From positions 19,929 through 83,928 of IMG/VR virus record IMGVR_UViG_3300022700_000177: a DNA stretch of 64,000 nucleotides. One strand, written 5' to 3'. The position numbers and the translations under genes were made by a program. The DNA is from a virus. A model generated the notes under the pieces. The model was not told the origin of the DNA, did not search any database, and saw only the letters and a list, made by a program, of their open reading frames with translations. This document shows positions 34,239 through 43,389 of the stretch, piece after piece (the first letter of the stretch is position 1; each line of letters opens with the position of its first letter).

Positions 34239-34767
34239 TGTGTTTGTTGTAGGTACTGGAAGATGTGGTACTACTACTTTCATCCAGGCTTGTAACCATA
34301 TAGTAAACTTTACTGCTGGACATGAAACTCGGATTACCAAATTTGGAGAGTCTCGATTTAAATATTCAAGGAATCACATTGAAGCTGATAACAGATTAAG
34401 CTGGATGCTGCCTGATTTAATAGCCAGGTTTCCTGACTCTGTCCTTGTTCATTTAAGACGTGATGTAGATGATGTCGCAAAGAGCTATTCAAAGCGCAGA
34501 GGACCTCGTTCCCTTGCTGACAATTTGATTCGTGGCATATTATATCAAGCAGATGTTGAACAGAACAGACAAGAAGTATTGAAATTTGGAATGGCAGTTT
34601 TGAGAAACAATGTGGATTACATATTAAAAAGGGTAAATAATAAGGTTTATTTCATTGATATTGAATACCCCAATAACTCTTTTATAGACTTTTGGAATTA
34701 TATAGGTGCAAAGGGCGACATTATTGCCGCCCTTGATTGTTTCAATTATCATTTTAATCAATCATAA
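34228..34767 (+). CDS. Sulfotransferase-like protein
   Basis: 179 residues. NVFVVGTGRCGTTTFIQ (about 4-20) is a PAPS-binding P-loop, and VLVHLRRDVDDVAKSYSKR near 73-91 is the 3'-phosphate region with its Arg and Ser. It is different from the preceding sulfotransferase and nearer to the Sulfotransfer_3 type. Last gene of the + strand block; it converges with the gene at 34758, overlapping by ten bases. Confidence 0.68.
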   Translation: MISNVFVVGTGRCGTTTFIQACNHIVNFTAGHETRITKFGESRFKYSRNHIEADNRLSWMLPDLIARFPDSVLVHLRRDVDDVAKSYSKRRGPRSLADNLIRGILYQADVEQNRQEVLKFGMAVLRNNVDYILKRVNNKVYFIDIEYPNNSFIDFWNYIGAKGDIIAALDCFNYHFNQS

Positions 34768-35579
34768 AAGGTTTGATAAATGTCAAGCATTGTCTTTTCA
34801 GGAAACCTACATCTAAGGAAGTTTGTTACGTTTGAGTTTCCATGAACAATAACATCAGATACCCTACCTAAAACAAAGGTGTCAAGTAATACTTCATATG
34901 CGAGTTGAAGCTTGACACCTTTTTTATTTTCCTCTTTCTGTCTATGGGGCTCACCGTTCTTTGGTCTGATACATTCAAGATAATAAACCCTATCTATGCC
35001 ATACTTTTTTGTGAACATATCAATGACAAGTTTTGCATCTGTAGCAAGAAAAATAGGTCTGGTTTTGGGGAATTTATCTATGTATTCACAAAAAGCTTTG
35101 AATGGTAGATTATTTTGTAGCTCATAATGATTTCTCATCCACGCAGTCCCACCATGTAACCTCAATGGACCCCTACAATGCACACCAATAAAAGTTTCAT
35201 TAGGAAGTCTGTTTTGTGTTTTCTGTATTAAATCCTTAACATTTGGTTTTATTTTGATGAATTTTTTTGCCCCTATTTTTCCAAAAGGTTGTTTTAGGGG
35301 TAAAAGTATTTGTTCTGCTGGAGGTTTTCCTGGCTTAATCACCTTGCGTCTATCCATTGAACCCGACATTCTTGGTAATTTAGAAAAATCAATATTTTGT
35401 TTGAATGGTTGTTCAAAGAACTCTGTCCAAACATTAATAAGACCGTTACCATAGTTGTTTCTTGATTCCCAAACTACCTTGACACCGACATTTTGCATTG
35501 CACATTGATAACACCTATCAATTACTTGGTTTACCATTGCGAAAAATCCAGGACCGTTTTTTAATCTGAACTCATGCAT
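34758..35579 (-). CDS. Fucosyltransferase-like protein (GT23/NodZ type)
   Basis: 273 residues. FIGVHCRGPLRLHGG near 135-149 is the nucleotide-sugar phosphate site seen as HxRR in alpha-1,6-fucosyltransferases. PIFLATDAKLVIDMF (about 187) and LLDTFVLGRVSDVIVHGNSN (about 236-255) match the other conserved blocks of NodZ/FUT8 and O-fucosyltransferases. It would use a GDP-linked sugar of L-fuco configuration; GDP-L-galactose from the epimerase on the other strand has that configuration. Last gene of the tail operon. AGGGG precedes the ATG. Confidence 0.58.
   Translation of the reverse strand: MHEFRLKNGPGFFAMVNQVIDRCYQCAMQNVGVKVVWESRNNYGNGLINVWTEFFEQPFKQNIDFSKLPRMSGSMDRRKVIKPGKPPAEQILLPLKQPFGKIGAKKFIKIKPNVKDLIQKTQNRLPNETFIGVHCRGPLRLHGGTAWMRNHYELQNNLPFKAFCEYIDKFPKTRPIFLATDAKLVIDMFTKKYGIDRVYYLECIRPKNGEPHRQKEENKKGVKLQLAYEVLLDTFVLGRVSDVIVHGNSNVTNFLRCRFPEKTMLDIYQTFYD
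34875..34930 (+). terminator. Intrinsic terminator for the + strand block, inside the convergent gene
   Basis: A perfect 12-base stem (AAAGGTGTCAAG with CTTGACACCTTT), a 24-base loop that can form an inner CTTC/GAAG stem, then T6-A-T4. It lies about 110 bases past the last + strand stop, within the coding region of the fucosyltransferase-like gene. In the - direction the stem is followed by TTTGTTTT, a weaker tract. Confidence 0.8.
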
Positions 35580-35590
35580 AAAAGCCCCTA

Positions 35591-36904
35591 TTAAATTGTG
35601 TATTGTTCAGGTTTTACTTTATCTATAATGTCAGAACTATATTCACCAGAAACATTGGAAACACATACTGCATAGTAATACTCACCAGAAATAAGCTCAC
35701 CGGAAACAAACTCACCTGATATATGGGTTCCGTCTTCTTGGTTAGACACTTCATAAGAACCGCCAACAGAATTTGCTTTTGCAACCAAATTACCAGTGCT
35801 TCTGTTGTATATTCTTACTGGTCTATTTGACAAAACACTTTTGACCCTAACTTCTCCATATATTTTATAAGCCGTTACTGTTGCTACTTGTTCTTCCTCA
35901 GTCCCGAAGGTCAGGAGGTTGTCGGTTTGGGCGTAGTAATTGGCCTTTCTCCAGGCAGCGGATCTTGCAACATCAGAAACTCTTAACTCATCTAAAAACC
36001 CATCTAAGTTCTCGTTTTGCTTGTTCGCATGACCGCCACCCCAATCATTTAAGGAAAAGTCAGTTCCTTGCGAAGCATTCCCTTTAGCTGAAGCATCCTG
36101 CTCGTAATAAATAGTACCAGATGAATTGTATAAAACCCCACAGACCCATCTATCCTCATCAGCACTAAAATCGGCAGGACCTAAATTTAAAGCTGAACCG
36201 CCATCGTGTTGTAAGTAAACATCATCATCATCCTTCCTTTGGAAATCAGTACTTGTTGAATCGTTATTGCCAAATATACGATGACTTGAACTTCCTGCTT
36301 GCATATAATAAGCAAACTCAAGAGTCCAATCGCCACCAGATGACAACGTAATTGTGCTATTTAAAGCAACATGGTCTCCGTTGCCATCAAACTCTTTGCC
36401 ATTTCCTAAAAGACCATCATTTCCAGTTGCATCGCAATTGTCTGTTCCGCTGTTACTGCCAACAGAATCCGTCATTCCTCCATCATGGGAAACATAAGTA
36501 TAGTTGCCATCCCAAACATTCTGAGCCACAGCGTCAGTCGTATCTCCAACGTAAGTGGTGTTGTCCGCTTTTGTGGAATCGTAGTACAGGTACAGCGTTG
36601 AGGCTCCGCTGGAGGAAAGCTCCAGATCAGATTTGGATACCCACAATACCGCCTCTTCATTCGCATCGTCCCAACGCTCGATCTCAACATAAATTTGGGT
36701 TGTACCGTCATCTTTGGTGACGGCGATTTTCTTCCGGTTGGCATCAGAAGTCAGTTCATCAAAGACCGCTGAAACATCATCTGAGGATTGCCCGACAGCC
36801 GTGCCTAAAACAATAGGGATCGGAAAGTGAGTCAGATCACTGTCGATGTTGGTATTATCAACGGTGATCTCTATTCGTTTAGCCCAATCGGAAAGCCATG
36901 CCAT
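35591..36904 (-). CDS. Tail adhesion protein with DUF2341 and LamG-like domains
   Basis: 437 residues. Residues 1-115 are a DUF2341-type domain (WAKRIEITVDNTNID, then TLYLYYDSTKAD). Residues about 130-325 are a concanavalin-like lectin domain (GKEFDGNGDHVALN, LDGFLDELRVSDVARSAAW). The C-terminal 95 residues are a small beta domain with three SGE microrepeats. A host-surface or glycan-binding role is likely. The 5' 450 bases are richer in GC than the rest. GGAGTAA precedes the ATG. Confidence 0.72.
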   Translation of the reverse strand: MAWLSDWAKRIEITVDNTNIDSDLTHFPIPIVLGTAVGQSSDDVSAVFDELTSDANRKKIAVTKDDGTTQIYVEIERWDDANEEAVLWVSKSDLELSSSGASTLYLYYDSTKADNTTYVGDTTDAVAQNVWDGNYTYVSHDGGMTDSVGSNSGTDNCDATGNDGLLGNGKEFDGNGDHVALNSTITLSSGGDWTLEFAYYMQAGSSSHRIFGNNDSTSTDFQRKDDDDVYLQHDGGSALNLGPADFSADEDRWVCGVLYNSSGTIYYEQDASAKGNASQGTDFSLNDWGGGHANKQNENLDGFLDELRVSDVARSAAWRKANYYAQTDNLLTFGTEEEQVATVTAYKIYGEVRVKSVLSNRPVRIYNRSTGNLVAKANSVGGSYEVSNQEDGTHISGEFVSGELISGEYYYAVCVSNVSGEYSSDIIDKVKPEQYTI

Positions 36905-36913
36905 AATTTACTC

Positions 36914-37144
36914 CTAATCAATGCTCACAATAGTGGTTGTTTCAGTTCCCACTTTACCTATTATCTGATCCATATAAACCAAAACATTATCCCCTATACC
37001 AGAAGTTCCCCATACAGTTCTGTTCATACCATTCTCAAGCAAAACCGTCCTTCTATCTCTTTTTATCCCTACAACAGTGCCTATATGGTATTTATTTGGC
37101 TTCCTATTGATAGATTTCTGCATTTTCTTCAACAAATTGCTCAT
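36914..37144 (-). CDS. Small virion-associated beta-rich protein
   Basis: 76 residues: a basic N-terminal helix, then a small beta barrel pattern (GTVVGIKRDRRTVLLENG, IGDNVLVYMDQIIGKV). It sits in the distal tail gene series, so it may be a baseplate or fibre-joining protein. No family recognised. AAAGGAG precedes the ATG. Confidence 0.55.
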   Translation of the reverse strand: MSNLLKKMQKSINRKPNKYHIGTVVGIKRDRRTVLLENGMNRTVWGTSGIGDNVLVYMDQIIGKVGTETTTIVSID

Positions 37145-37455
37145 GTGTCACTCCTTTCCACTGTACAAGTGACCATAGCACTGACACTATCTGAAAAATC
37201 AATGTTCAGTGAAAATCCAGTAAGCTTTCCTCTGAAAACTTCTCCAAGTTGGGAATCATTTACCTCAACCAAATCCCCAATACTTTTCCAGTCCTCATAG
37301 ACTTTTTCTATATCATAAATCCACTTATGGGAGCTTTCCTCGGAGAGATACATCTTCCCCCTCTCAGTTGCAACAGGCTCGGTAGCCATAAGCTCGTCTA
37401 TGATTGGGTCCGGTGCTAACTTATCCCCGGCCCCAGTTATTACTTTCACTTTCAT
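37141..37455 (-). CDS. Hypothetical tail-region protein
   Basis: 104 residues, family not recognised. It overlaps the next gene by four bases (ATGA) and belongs to the distal tail operon by position. Confidence 0.55.
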   Translation of the reverse strand: MKVKVITGAGDKLAPDPIIDELMATEPVATERGKMYLSEESSHKWIYDIEKVYEDWKSIGDLVEVNDSQLGEVFRGKLTGFSLNIDFSDSVSAMVTCTVERSDT

Positions 37456-37466
37456 ACTTACTCCGA

Positions 37467-37964
37467 TTAAGAAGCAGGATAAACTACAACAACAATCATT
37501 CCCTCACCAAAATCACTTGGGGGGGTGAGCTTCATAAGAGTGTATGTTGTTGTATAGTTGACTTTTGCTACTCCAGGGTTTGTATTGGAAGGAGAACCAG
37601 AACACTGGACTTCATTAGCAGCATCAGCTTGGGTTATTGTGCCAAGACCTCCACTTGATGGATACCATGTATAAGAATCAAGGGTGTGTATGAGTTTAGA
37701 AACTGTGTCCGTAGTATCCCCCTCTTCAGTGAAAGTAACATAATCCTCAAGCTCTTCTGTGAATCCTGTTTCCTCAGTTGTAACAGTTCCAGCAGTTGGG
37801 GTAGTAGCAAAAGTCACATTTGCATAAACCCTGAAATAAACAGAATCTCCAGGCAAAAACGTTGTTTTCCCATTATTGTCGTCAGAATTTATTTCTGCAT
37901 CAATATAAAGGTTGCTCGCTGCGTCAGCAGAAAATTGAACTTGTATGGTTGCTGAAACTGCCAT
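37467..37964 (-). CDS. Virion structural protein, beta-rich
   Basis: 165 residues, rich in Thr, Ser and Val with alternating beta pattern, typical of a tail-surface module. No family recognised. The start MAVSATIQVQFSA resembles other small structural proteins of this operon, and GGAGGAAT precedes the ATG. Confidence 0.6.
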   Translation of the reverse strand: MAVSATIQVQFSADAASNLYIDAEINSDDNNGKTTFLPGDSVYFRVYANVTFATTPTAGTVTTEETGFTEELEDYVTFTEEGDTTDTVSKLIHTLDSYTWYPSSGGLGTITQADAANEVQCSGSPSNTNPGVAKVNYTTTYTLMKLTPPSDFGEGMIVVVVYPAS

Positions 37965-37966
37965 AA

Positions 37967-38998
37967 TTATTCCTCCGTATAAAAAAGAGTAGTTGTTCTC
38001 TCATCATGAGTAACTACAAATTTATGGTACTTTGTGGTGTATGTTATATTTAAAAGGGACTCACCTACAACATTTGTATATAGATTCGTCCCATCATGTT
38101 CTAAGCTTCCAAGATTATCCCAATTGTAGGAGTAGCTATCAACACTGAATATTGGTTTTTCAGAACTACCTTGCCCCTCGACAATCTCAATGATTTCCTC
38201 AACTGACTCTGTTTGCTCACCGTAATTTACAATGCTGACTAAACTTGGATCACCCGCACTTAAAAGTTCAACACTGTCTTGGAATGGATAGACTCTTACA
38301 GCAAGAGTAACACTTTTGCTGTCATAATCCCAATCAATCTCCTCAATAGAGTAAGAAATATCGGAATCCAAATCCTTATTCATCAAAATCACAGCATTGT
38401 AAAGTGATCTCAAATCCTTAGTTTCTGAAATACTGATAATATCATCTGCATCGTCTAAGGTTATTGTAGGGGTCTGGTCTGCATCATAATAATGGGATGG
38501 AGTTACACTGTATTTTGGCTGCACCTTTAATGTTCCTCCAGGTGTCGTTTGGAGTATAGCTCCAGCAGCATCAGCAATTCTACGTATAACCTCTATTGGA
38601 TATTCCCCTTCAGCAATTAGAGTATTTGCGGGAATTGTCCAATCAAGAATGTCCCATGATAAAGTTATAGAATGATCATCACAAAGACCCTGAACAATGC
38701 TTTGTGCGGTTTGGTCTGATTCCCATTCATAATATAGTTGAGAAGCATTCCCCTCCCCAAGCTTTGCTGTAATGGATCTTCCTTCTATAGAGTACGAAGT
38801 TTCCCCGAAAGACCTTGTTCTTTCCCTATTGTCAATTATGAAAAGAAACGATGTTCCATTGATATCAATGGTTATTTCAGATCCAGTAGTGCATAAACTC
38901 CATTCATCAGGATCAAGCAATTCTGCTTTCATAGAGATGCAATAAGAATCTTCATCTGTATCTAAGGATATGGATCTGAAATCAGTTATTTGTGTCAT
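37967..38998 (-). CDS. Tail hub / baseplate-type protein
   Basis: 343 residues. The layout is that of the tail hub family (gpD/gp27-like): an N-terminal beta domain (GTSFLFIIDNRERTRSFG), a small alpha/beta domain with QTAQSIVQGLCDDH (about 95-108), then EYPIEVIRRIADAAGAILQT (about 134-153) and LKVQPKY, followed by further beta segments. It would close the tail tube end and carry the fibres. AGAGG precedes the ATG. Confidence 0.65.
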   Translation of the reverse strand: MTQITDFRSISLDTDEDSYCISMKAELLDPDEWSLCTTGSEITIDINGTSFLFIIDNRERTRSFGETSYSIEGRSITAKLGEGNASQLYYEWESDQTAQSIVQGLCDDHSITLSWDILDWTIPANTLIAEGEYPIEVIRRIADAAGAILQTTPGGTLKVQPKYSVTPSHYYDADQTPTITLDDADDIISISETKDLRSLYNAVILMNKDLDSDISYSIEEIDWDYDSKSVTLAVRVYPFQDSVELLSAGDPSLVSIVNYGEQTESVEEIIEIVEGQGSSEKPIFSVDSYSYNWDNLGSLEHDGTNLYTNVVGESLLNITYTTKYHKFVVTHDERTTTLFYTEE

Positions 38999-38999
38999 A

Positions 39000-41006
39000 T
39001 CAAACCTCTGCTGACACTGTAATGGAGTAGAATGAACTTGTTCCTTTTATAAGGGAATCAATAATTGAAAACTCCTTAGAAATTGGATTAAGACTGCTTA
39101 TATCATGCTCATCAATAAATACAAGCCTTACTGTGTTGGCTATATAGTAGCTGTCCTGAACCTCTGTGCTTACTTTTGGACGTAAGCTGTACTCAGCTTC
39201 AGTTTCATTGTTCGTTTGGTAGGAGAGCTGGAATTGCTCTTCATGCTCAGATGATACTCTTAATGAAGATTCTACTTCAAATTCAACATTTGCAGTTTCA
39301 GATAATAAATATTCCTCTTCAAATTCACTATTAACAACCAACCTCAAACTATCCTCAAAAACAAAATTCCTGGATATAATTGGAAGTGCATATCTTTCTT
39401 CAAGAAGCAGTTTAGCAGATATTCGTAAGCCACCAACCTCAATAGAGTTGTTTATATCAAAAGATTCTGAAAAAACAGATTCAATAAATCCTACTTCTCC
39501 AGTATCTATGCTTATGTTTATGCTAAATTCTGGAATCTCTATATTTATTGGGGCAAAAATCTCAACTGTTTCCCCAAGATCCCAATCCATGAGATCCGCA
39601 TAAACATAAAATTCATCTGTTTGTACAAAATGATTGTATTCTGCTTCTGAAAAATAGGTAAAAGTTGAAGGAGAAGTTAGATTGTCATATTCTGTTTTAT
39701 GCCAGTTTAAAGATATCGCATCATATCTGATTCTTATTTCGTCAAGAGATCCCTGCCAATGTCTATCATCTCCTGCCCTTCCACCTATATAAAAAGTTGG
39801 AGTAGAGTCTTCTACATCAGTGGGCCTCATGCTTTCTGTGGAAGACCCTTCTTCACCACCATTTATAAAAGACTTCCAATCAACCCCATCTGCTGTCCAC
39901 GAAGTGTAAAACCAAGTATTGTCAGAAGGAACCCAATTTGTAGTCGTTCTGTATGCAGAAGACCCGTTCCACTCTCTCCAAGTCCGTATCCCATTGGAAT
40001 TGTCGTCTAACCAGTAATAAAAACTATCATCTGAATTTCCGTATAAAGTAAAAAGAACTTGATTTGCGGTATCTCCATCATCAGTTTTGGCAAAGCAAGA
40101 AAAGGTTAGTTCAGAAAATCCAAATTCTTCTAAGGTGTCATACATCCGTATATAAGGACGTGGATCGCTTGGAAAGTCTCCAGAATCCCCTATCTTTCCT
40201 GTAACTGCTGAAGGATTATCATTTGCTACAAAAACTGTATTGTCTACATGATTTGCCCTTGAAAGCATACCATCATGAGAGACAAGCAAATAATCTTTCC
40301 AGCAAGCATCAGCTCCATAAGTACTAAAATAAACATAACCAAAGGCATCTGGATTGTCGAAATAGAGATAAAAATAGGTGTCTTCTGAGGAAGACAGATT
40401 TGGAGCAAGAAAATACATTTCTCCAGTTTTAAGTGCAGTGTCACAAGAAACAACATCTTGCGCACATTCCGTTACCTTATCTCCTTTTGTTATTCTTATG
40501 TCTGCTCCATCTTCTTTTACATAATCCCAAAATGAATCAGAAAATAAAGACAGGTCCAAATAAACCGGAAAATCCTCTACGTCCTCCTGAACTTTGTCTT
40601 TGTCTATTGTTATTTTTATACGTCTTTTAAAATTTCCATCATACCAATGTTCTTCTACATAACCTCCCGACACAGAAAATACAGAGCTGATATCAAAAGA
40701 GGATGATTCTACCTCTATGTCTTCTAATGTGTTCACTTCAGGAACAGGAAATTCAACCCCTACATCAAACTCCACGGAAGAAATACTTATGTCTGCTACT
40801 ATTTTGTCAACAGACAATTCAGTAGTGGTAGAAAATTCCTCTGGCTCTACTGAAAAATCAGCAATAACAGAACCAACAGAAATAGAGGAGGTTACTTCAA
40901 AGGAAGGGACCTCTATTTCTGTTGCTGCATCTCCCAAATTAAAATTAATTGGGGGGTTTGTAGTCCCAAGAGAGGAAGATGTGAGGTTGAAATCTTTAGA
41001 ACTCAT
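39000..41006 (-). CDS. Large tail protein with DUF2341 and LamG-like domains
   Basis: 668 residues. The first 125 residues hold repeated short beta segments (FEVTSSISV, FDVGVEFPV, FDISSVFSV). A DUF2341-type domain follows (WYDGNFKRRIKITID, FYLYFDNPDAF; about 130-235), then a lectin-like domain (about 240-450, GSLDEIRIRYDAISLNWHKTE), and the C-terminal 200 residues repeat the short beta units. A receptor-binding or tip fibre role is likely. AAGGAAG precedes the ATG. Confidence 0.68.
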   Translation of the reverse strand: MSSKDFNLTSSSLGTTNPPINFNLGDAATEIEVPSFEVTSSISVGSVIADFSVEPEEFSTTTELSVDKIVADISISSVEFDVGVEFPVPEVNTLEDIEVESSSFDISSVFSVSGGYVEEHWYDGNFKRRIKITIDKDKVQEDVEDFPVYLDLSLFSDSFWDYVKEDGADIRITKGDKVTECAQDVVSCDTALKTGEMYFLAPNLSSSEDTYFYLYFDNPDAFGYVYFSTYGADACWKDYLLVSHDGMLSRANHVDNTVFVANDNPSAVTGKIGDSGDFPSDPRPYIRMYDTLEEFGFSELTFSCFAKTDDGDTANQVLFTLYGNSDDSFYYWLDDNSNGIRTWREWNGSSAYRTTTNWVPSDNTWFYTSWTADGVDWKSFINGGEEGSSTESMRPTDVEDSTPTFYIGGRAGDDRHWQGSLDEIRIRYDAISLNWHKTEYDNLTSPSTFTYFSEAEYNHFVQTDEFYVYADLMDWDLGETVEIFAPINIEIPEFSINISIDTGEVGFIESVFSESFDINNSIEVGGLRISAKLLLEERYALPIISRNFVFEDSLRLVVNSEFEEEYLLSETANVEFEVESSLRVSSEHEEQFQLSYQTNNETEAEYSLRPKVSTEVQDSYYIANTVRLVFIDEHDISSLNPISKEFSIIDSLIKGTSSFYSITVSAEV

Positions 41007-41015
41007 TGCACTTCC

Positions 41016-41453
41016 TTAATAGACGTTTAACCTAATTGTTTTTATCTTGAAGTCCTGTGCAGAGTCCACGGTGTAGTTCTGTCCAAAATTAATAAAACCC
41101 AAAACAGTGTCATCGTCTGTACTACTGTCATACACAATAGCGGAGCCTATTTCCCCGGAAAAACCGGAAGTTCCAGATCCAGTAAAAGTAACATCATTAA
41201 AAGACACCATAGCTTTGTCATTTGAATCATCCTCAGTATAAGAGGAAACTGTAAGAGTATTACCTCCAGTTGTATAACCACCTCCACCATTTATTTCTCC
41301 ACCAGAAATATCAGAGTATGTTGCGTCCGTATCCTTATCAAAAGCATACTCACCAGACATTAAAGCACATTTAAAAGTGTCATTCAAAAGATCCACCTTT
41401 TTTGCACCTAACTGATATTTGAAATGATTTGAAACCGTTGTTGTGACTGCCAT
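41016..41453 (-). CDS. Phage structural protein
   Basis: 145 residues. The plan, SNHFKYQLGAKKVDLLNDTFKCALM compressed as a short helix then DTFKCAL, a long Gly/Thr-rich beta part and a C-terminal AIVYDSSTDDDTVLGFINFG, is that of a widespread small phage virion protein of uncertain place in the particle. Found in the tail operon here. Confidence 0.6.
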   Translation of the reverse strand: MAVTTTVSNHFKYQLGAKKVDLLNDTFKCALMSGEYAFDKDTDATYSDISGGEINGGGGYTTGGNTLTVSSYTEDDSNDKAMVSFNDVTFTGSGTSGFSGEIGSAIVYDSSTDDDTVLGFINFGQNYTVDSAQDFKIKTIRLNVY

Positions 41454-41462
41454 AATGCCTCC

Positions 41463-42458
41463 TTATGCACTTTCCCCTGCAAAGTTGATTTTAAAAGTAT
41501 TCCCACTCTGACTTGCTGCCCCAGCAGGGACAACTTGTTTTAGCCATACCGGAACCGATGCTGGATGAGTTTTAAACGTGATTGTGTCCCCACTTGCCCA
41601 AGTCCCGCTCCATCCAGCAGCCAATAATGTAAAGTATTTACCACCAACATTAGGATTGGTATATGAAAAATCAGAAGAGGTGTTTCCACTTCCAATGCTG
41701 CCAACTGCTGCACCAGAAACGTTAAATGTAGTTGCTCCTGTAAATTCAACAGTCCAAGTTTCCTCAATCGTTCCAATGTTTGTCAAAGTCGGCGGACTCC
41801 CACTTTCATCATAAGTCCCATCTCCTGCGGCAGTCTCATTCCAGTTGTCAAAACTTGGCTCAACATCCCCATATTCATAAACAGATGCTACGTTTGCTGT
41901 GGTTGTGACATAACTATTAGAAAGCTGGCTATTCAAATTTATAGTGCAGAGTTCACCAGAAACAACAACCTCACCAGATATTGTACCATACTCATATGTA
42001 TCAGAACCGGAAACTCCAGTACCAATAAAAACCTTATCACCATCAACAAACATATCATTAACATTTAGATGCTCAACATTTGCAACCAAAGAAGATTCAC
42101 CGGCATTTACATTAGCATTTAGTGGTGCTGCTCCAAAAACTCTCTCAGAACCAGTAATATTGCCCTGAGTATTTGTTTGAGTGCCAGCAAACATCACAAC
42201 ATAGTCTTCGCCTTGGGTATACTTCGTAAAATGAATCTCCCCATTATACAAAACAAGGTTGGAACTATTGGCATTTTTGAAAAAAACTTTTCTGTACCTT
42301 GTTAAACCAGCGTTTCTTTCAGCTTGAGTAACATCTGGAAGAATAGCATTTTTTATTCCAGAAGTTGCCTGATTAGATGACATTTTGCCACCATTGGCAG
42401 CGGTGTCATTAATTGTTGCAGCTTTATAAATCTTTAATTCCGCACTTGTAATAGACAT
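41463..42458 (-). CDS. Tail structural protein
   Basis: 331 residues. The start includes TQAERNAGLTRYRKVFFKN and is followed by beta-rich modules with many Ser, Thr and Gly. Two SGE microrepeats near 180 echo those in the adhesion protein at 35591. Similar proteins occur downstream of tape measures in other siphoviruses. Role unproven. Confidence 0.58.
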   Translation of the reverse strand: MSITSAELKIYKAATINDTAANGGKMSSNQATSGIKNAILPDVTQAERNAGLTRYRKVFFKNANSSNLVLYNGEIHFTKYTQGEDYVVMFAGTQTNTQGNITGSERVFGAAPLNANVNAGESSLVANVEHLNVNDMFVDGDKVFIGTGVSGSDTYEYGTISGEVVVSGELCTINLNSQLSNSYVTTTANVASVYEYGDVEPSFDNWNETAAGDGTYDESGSPPTLTNIGTIEETWTVEFTGATTFNVSGAAVGSIGSGNTSSDFSYTNPNVGGKYFTLLAAGWSGTWASGDTITFKTHPASVPVWLKQVVPAGAASQSGNTFKINFAGESA

Positions 42459-42469
42459 GCATCCCTCCC

Positions 42470-43372
42470 TTAATCAATAACTATTGTATCGTTTGAAAGT
42501 TCATCCTCATTTGTATCCAAATACCCTGAAGCTGTTATGAGTAAATTGTGCGATCCTGCTGTTGTTTCTACTGTGATGTACCCATTTTCATCAGTCTGTC
42601 CTTTTAAATTTCCGTCAAAATAAACATAAGCACTTGCTATTGGTGTGAGTTCACTATGATCCACAACTAAAAGTTGTATGGTTCTGTCAGTTGTCTCTTC
42701 ATCCTCAGTAGGCACAGACATTGTTATTGTGATTTCTTCTTGGAAAACCCCTTCCCTAAAAAGATAAAATTTATTTACTCCAAGATTTAACAAATCATAT
42801 ACTTCCCAATACTTCCTATTAGATACTCTTTGATAAACAAGTTTGACAGTTCCAGAAATATTTGAACTTTGAAATGAAGGGGTTACGCATAAACCAGAAG
42901 GACTCAATTCAAAATCTTCAACTGGTATCCTCTCATCCTTTGAATACAATGTGGTCATCTGCCCACTTGAAGAAATAGATATAATTGCAGATTCAGCAGT
43001 TACAGACACTATTGATTCAGCAGGATAAGTAAGTGTCTCTTGAGCAAAAGAAACATCTGCCTCTTCACCAAATATTAATTCGGTGTTGTCCACAGTTATA
43101 TTATCAGGGGAAGAATCAAAACTAAAGGTAATGTAAGTTTCAATTTCTTCACTCGTAGCAGTATCATTGGTTCCCAGACCCAAAGCATCATCTGAATAGT
43201 AAAGGGAATATTTACTGCCCTCTTCCTGAGTTTTTGTCCATAAATATATTTTTTGGGAATAGGAAGACAGTCCCGTAAGTGTAAGATTTGTACTTATTCC
43301 ATACTTTTTACTACACTCTGACCCATCACCCTCAGAGCTGTAAGTAACTTGAATTGAATCTTGTAATGCCAT
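42470..43372 (-). CDS. Tail protein with C-terminal PEGA-like domain
   Basis: 300 residues, beta-rich. The last 75 residues (TPIASAYVYFDGNLKGQTDE, TTAGSHNLLITASGYL) look like a PEGA or carboxypeptidase-regulatory surface domain. The rest is Ig-like in pattern. A virion surface component by position and composition. Confidence 0.58.
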   Translation of the reverse strand: MALQDSIQVTYSSEGDGSECSKKYGISTNLTLTGLSSYSQKIYLWTKTQEEGSKYSLYYSDDALGLGTNDTATSEEIETYITFSFDSSPDNITVDNTELIFGEEADVSFAQETLTYPAESIVSVTAESAIISISSSGQMTTLYSKDERIPVEDFELSPSGLCVTPSFQSSNISGTVKLVYQRVSNRKYWEVYDLLNLGVNKFYLFREGVFQEEITITMSVPTEDEETTDRTIQLLVVDHSELTPIASAYVYFDGNLKGQTDENGYITVETTAGSHNLLITASGYLDTNEDELSNDTIVID

Positions 43373-43389
43373 AAAATAAACCTGTTTAT

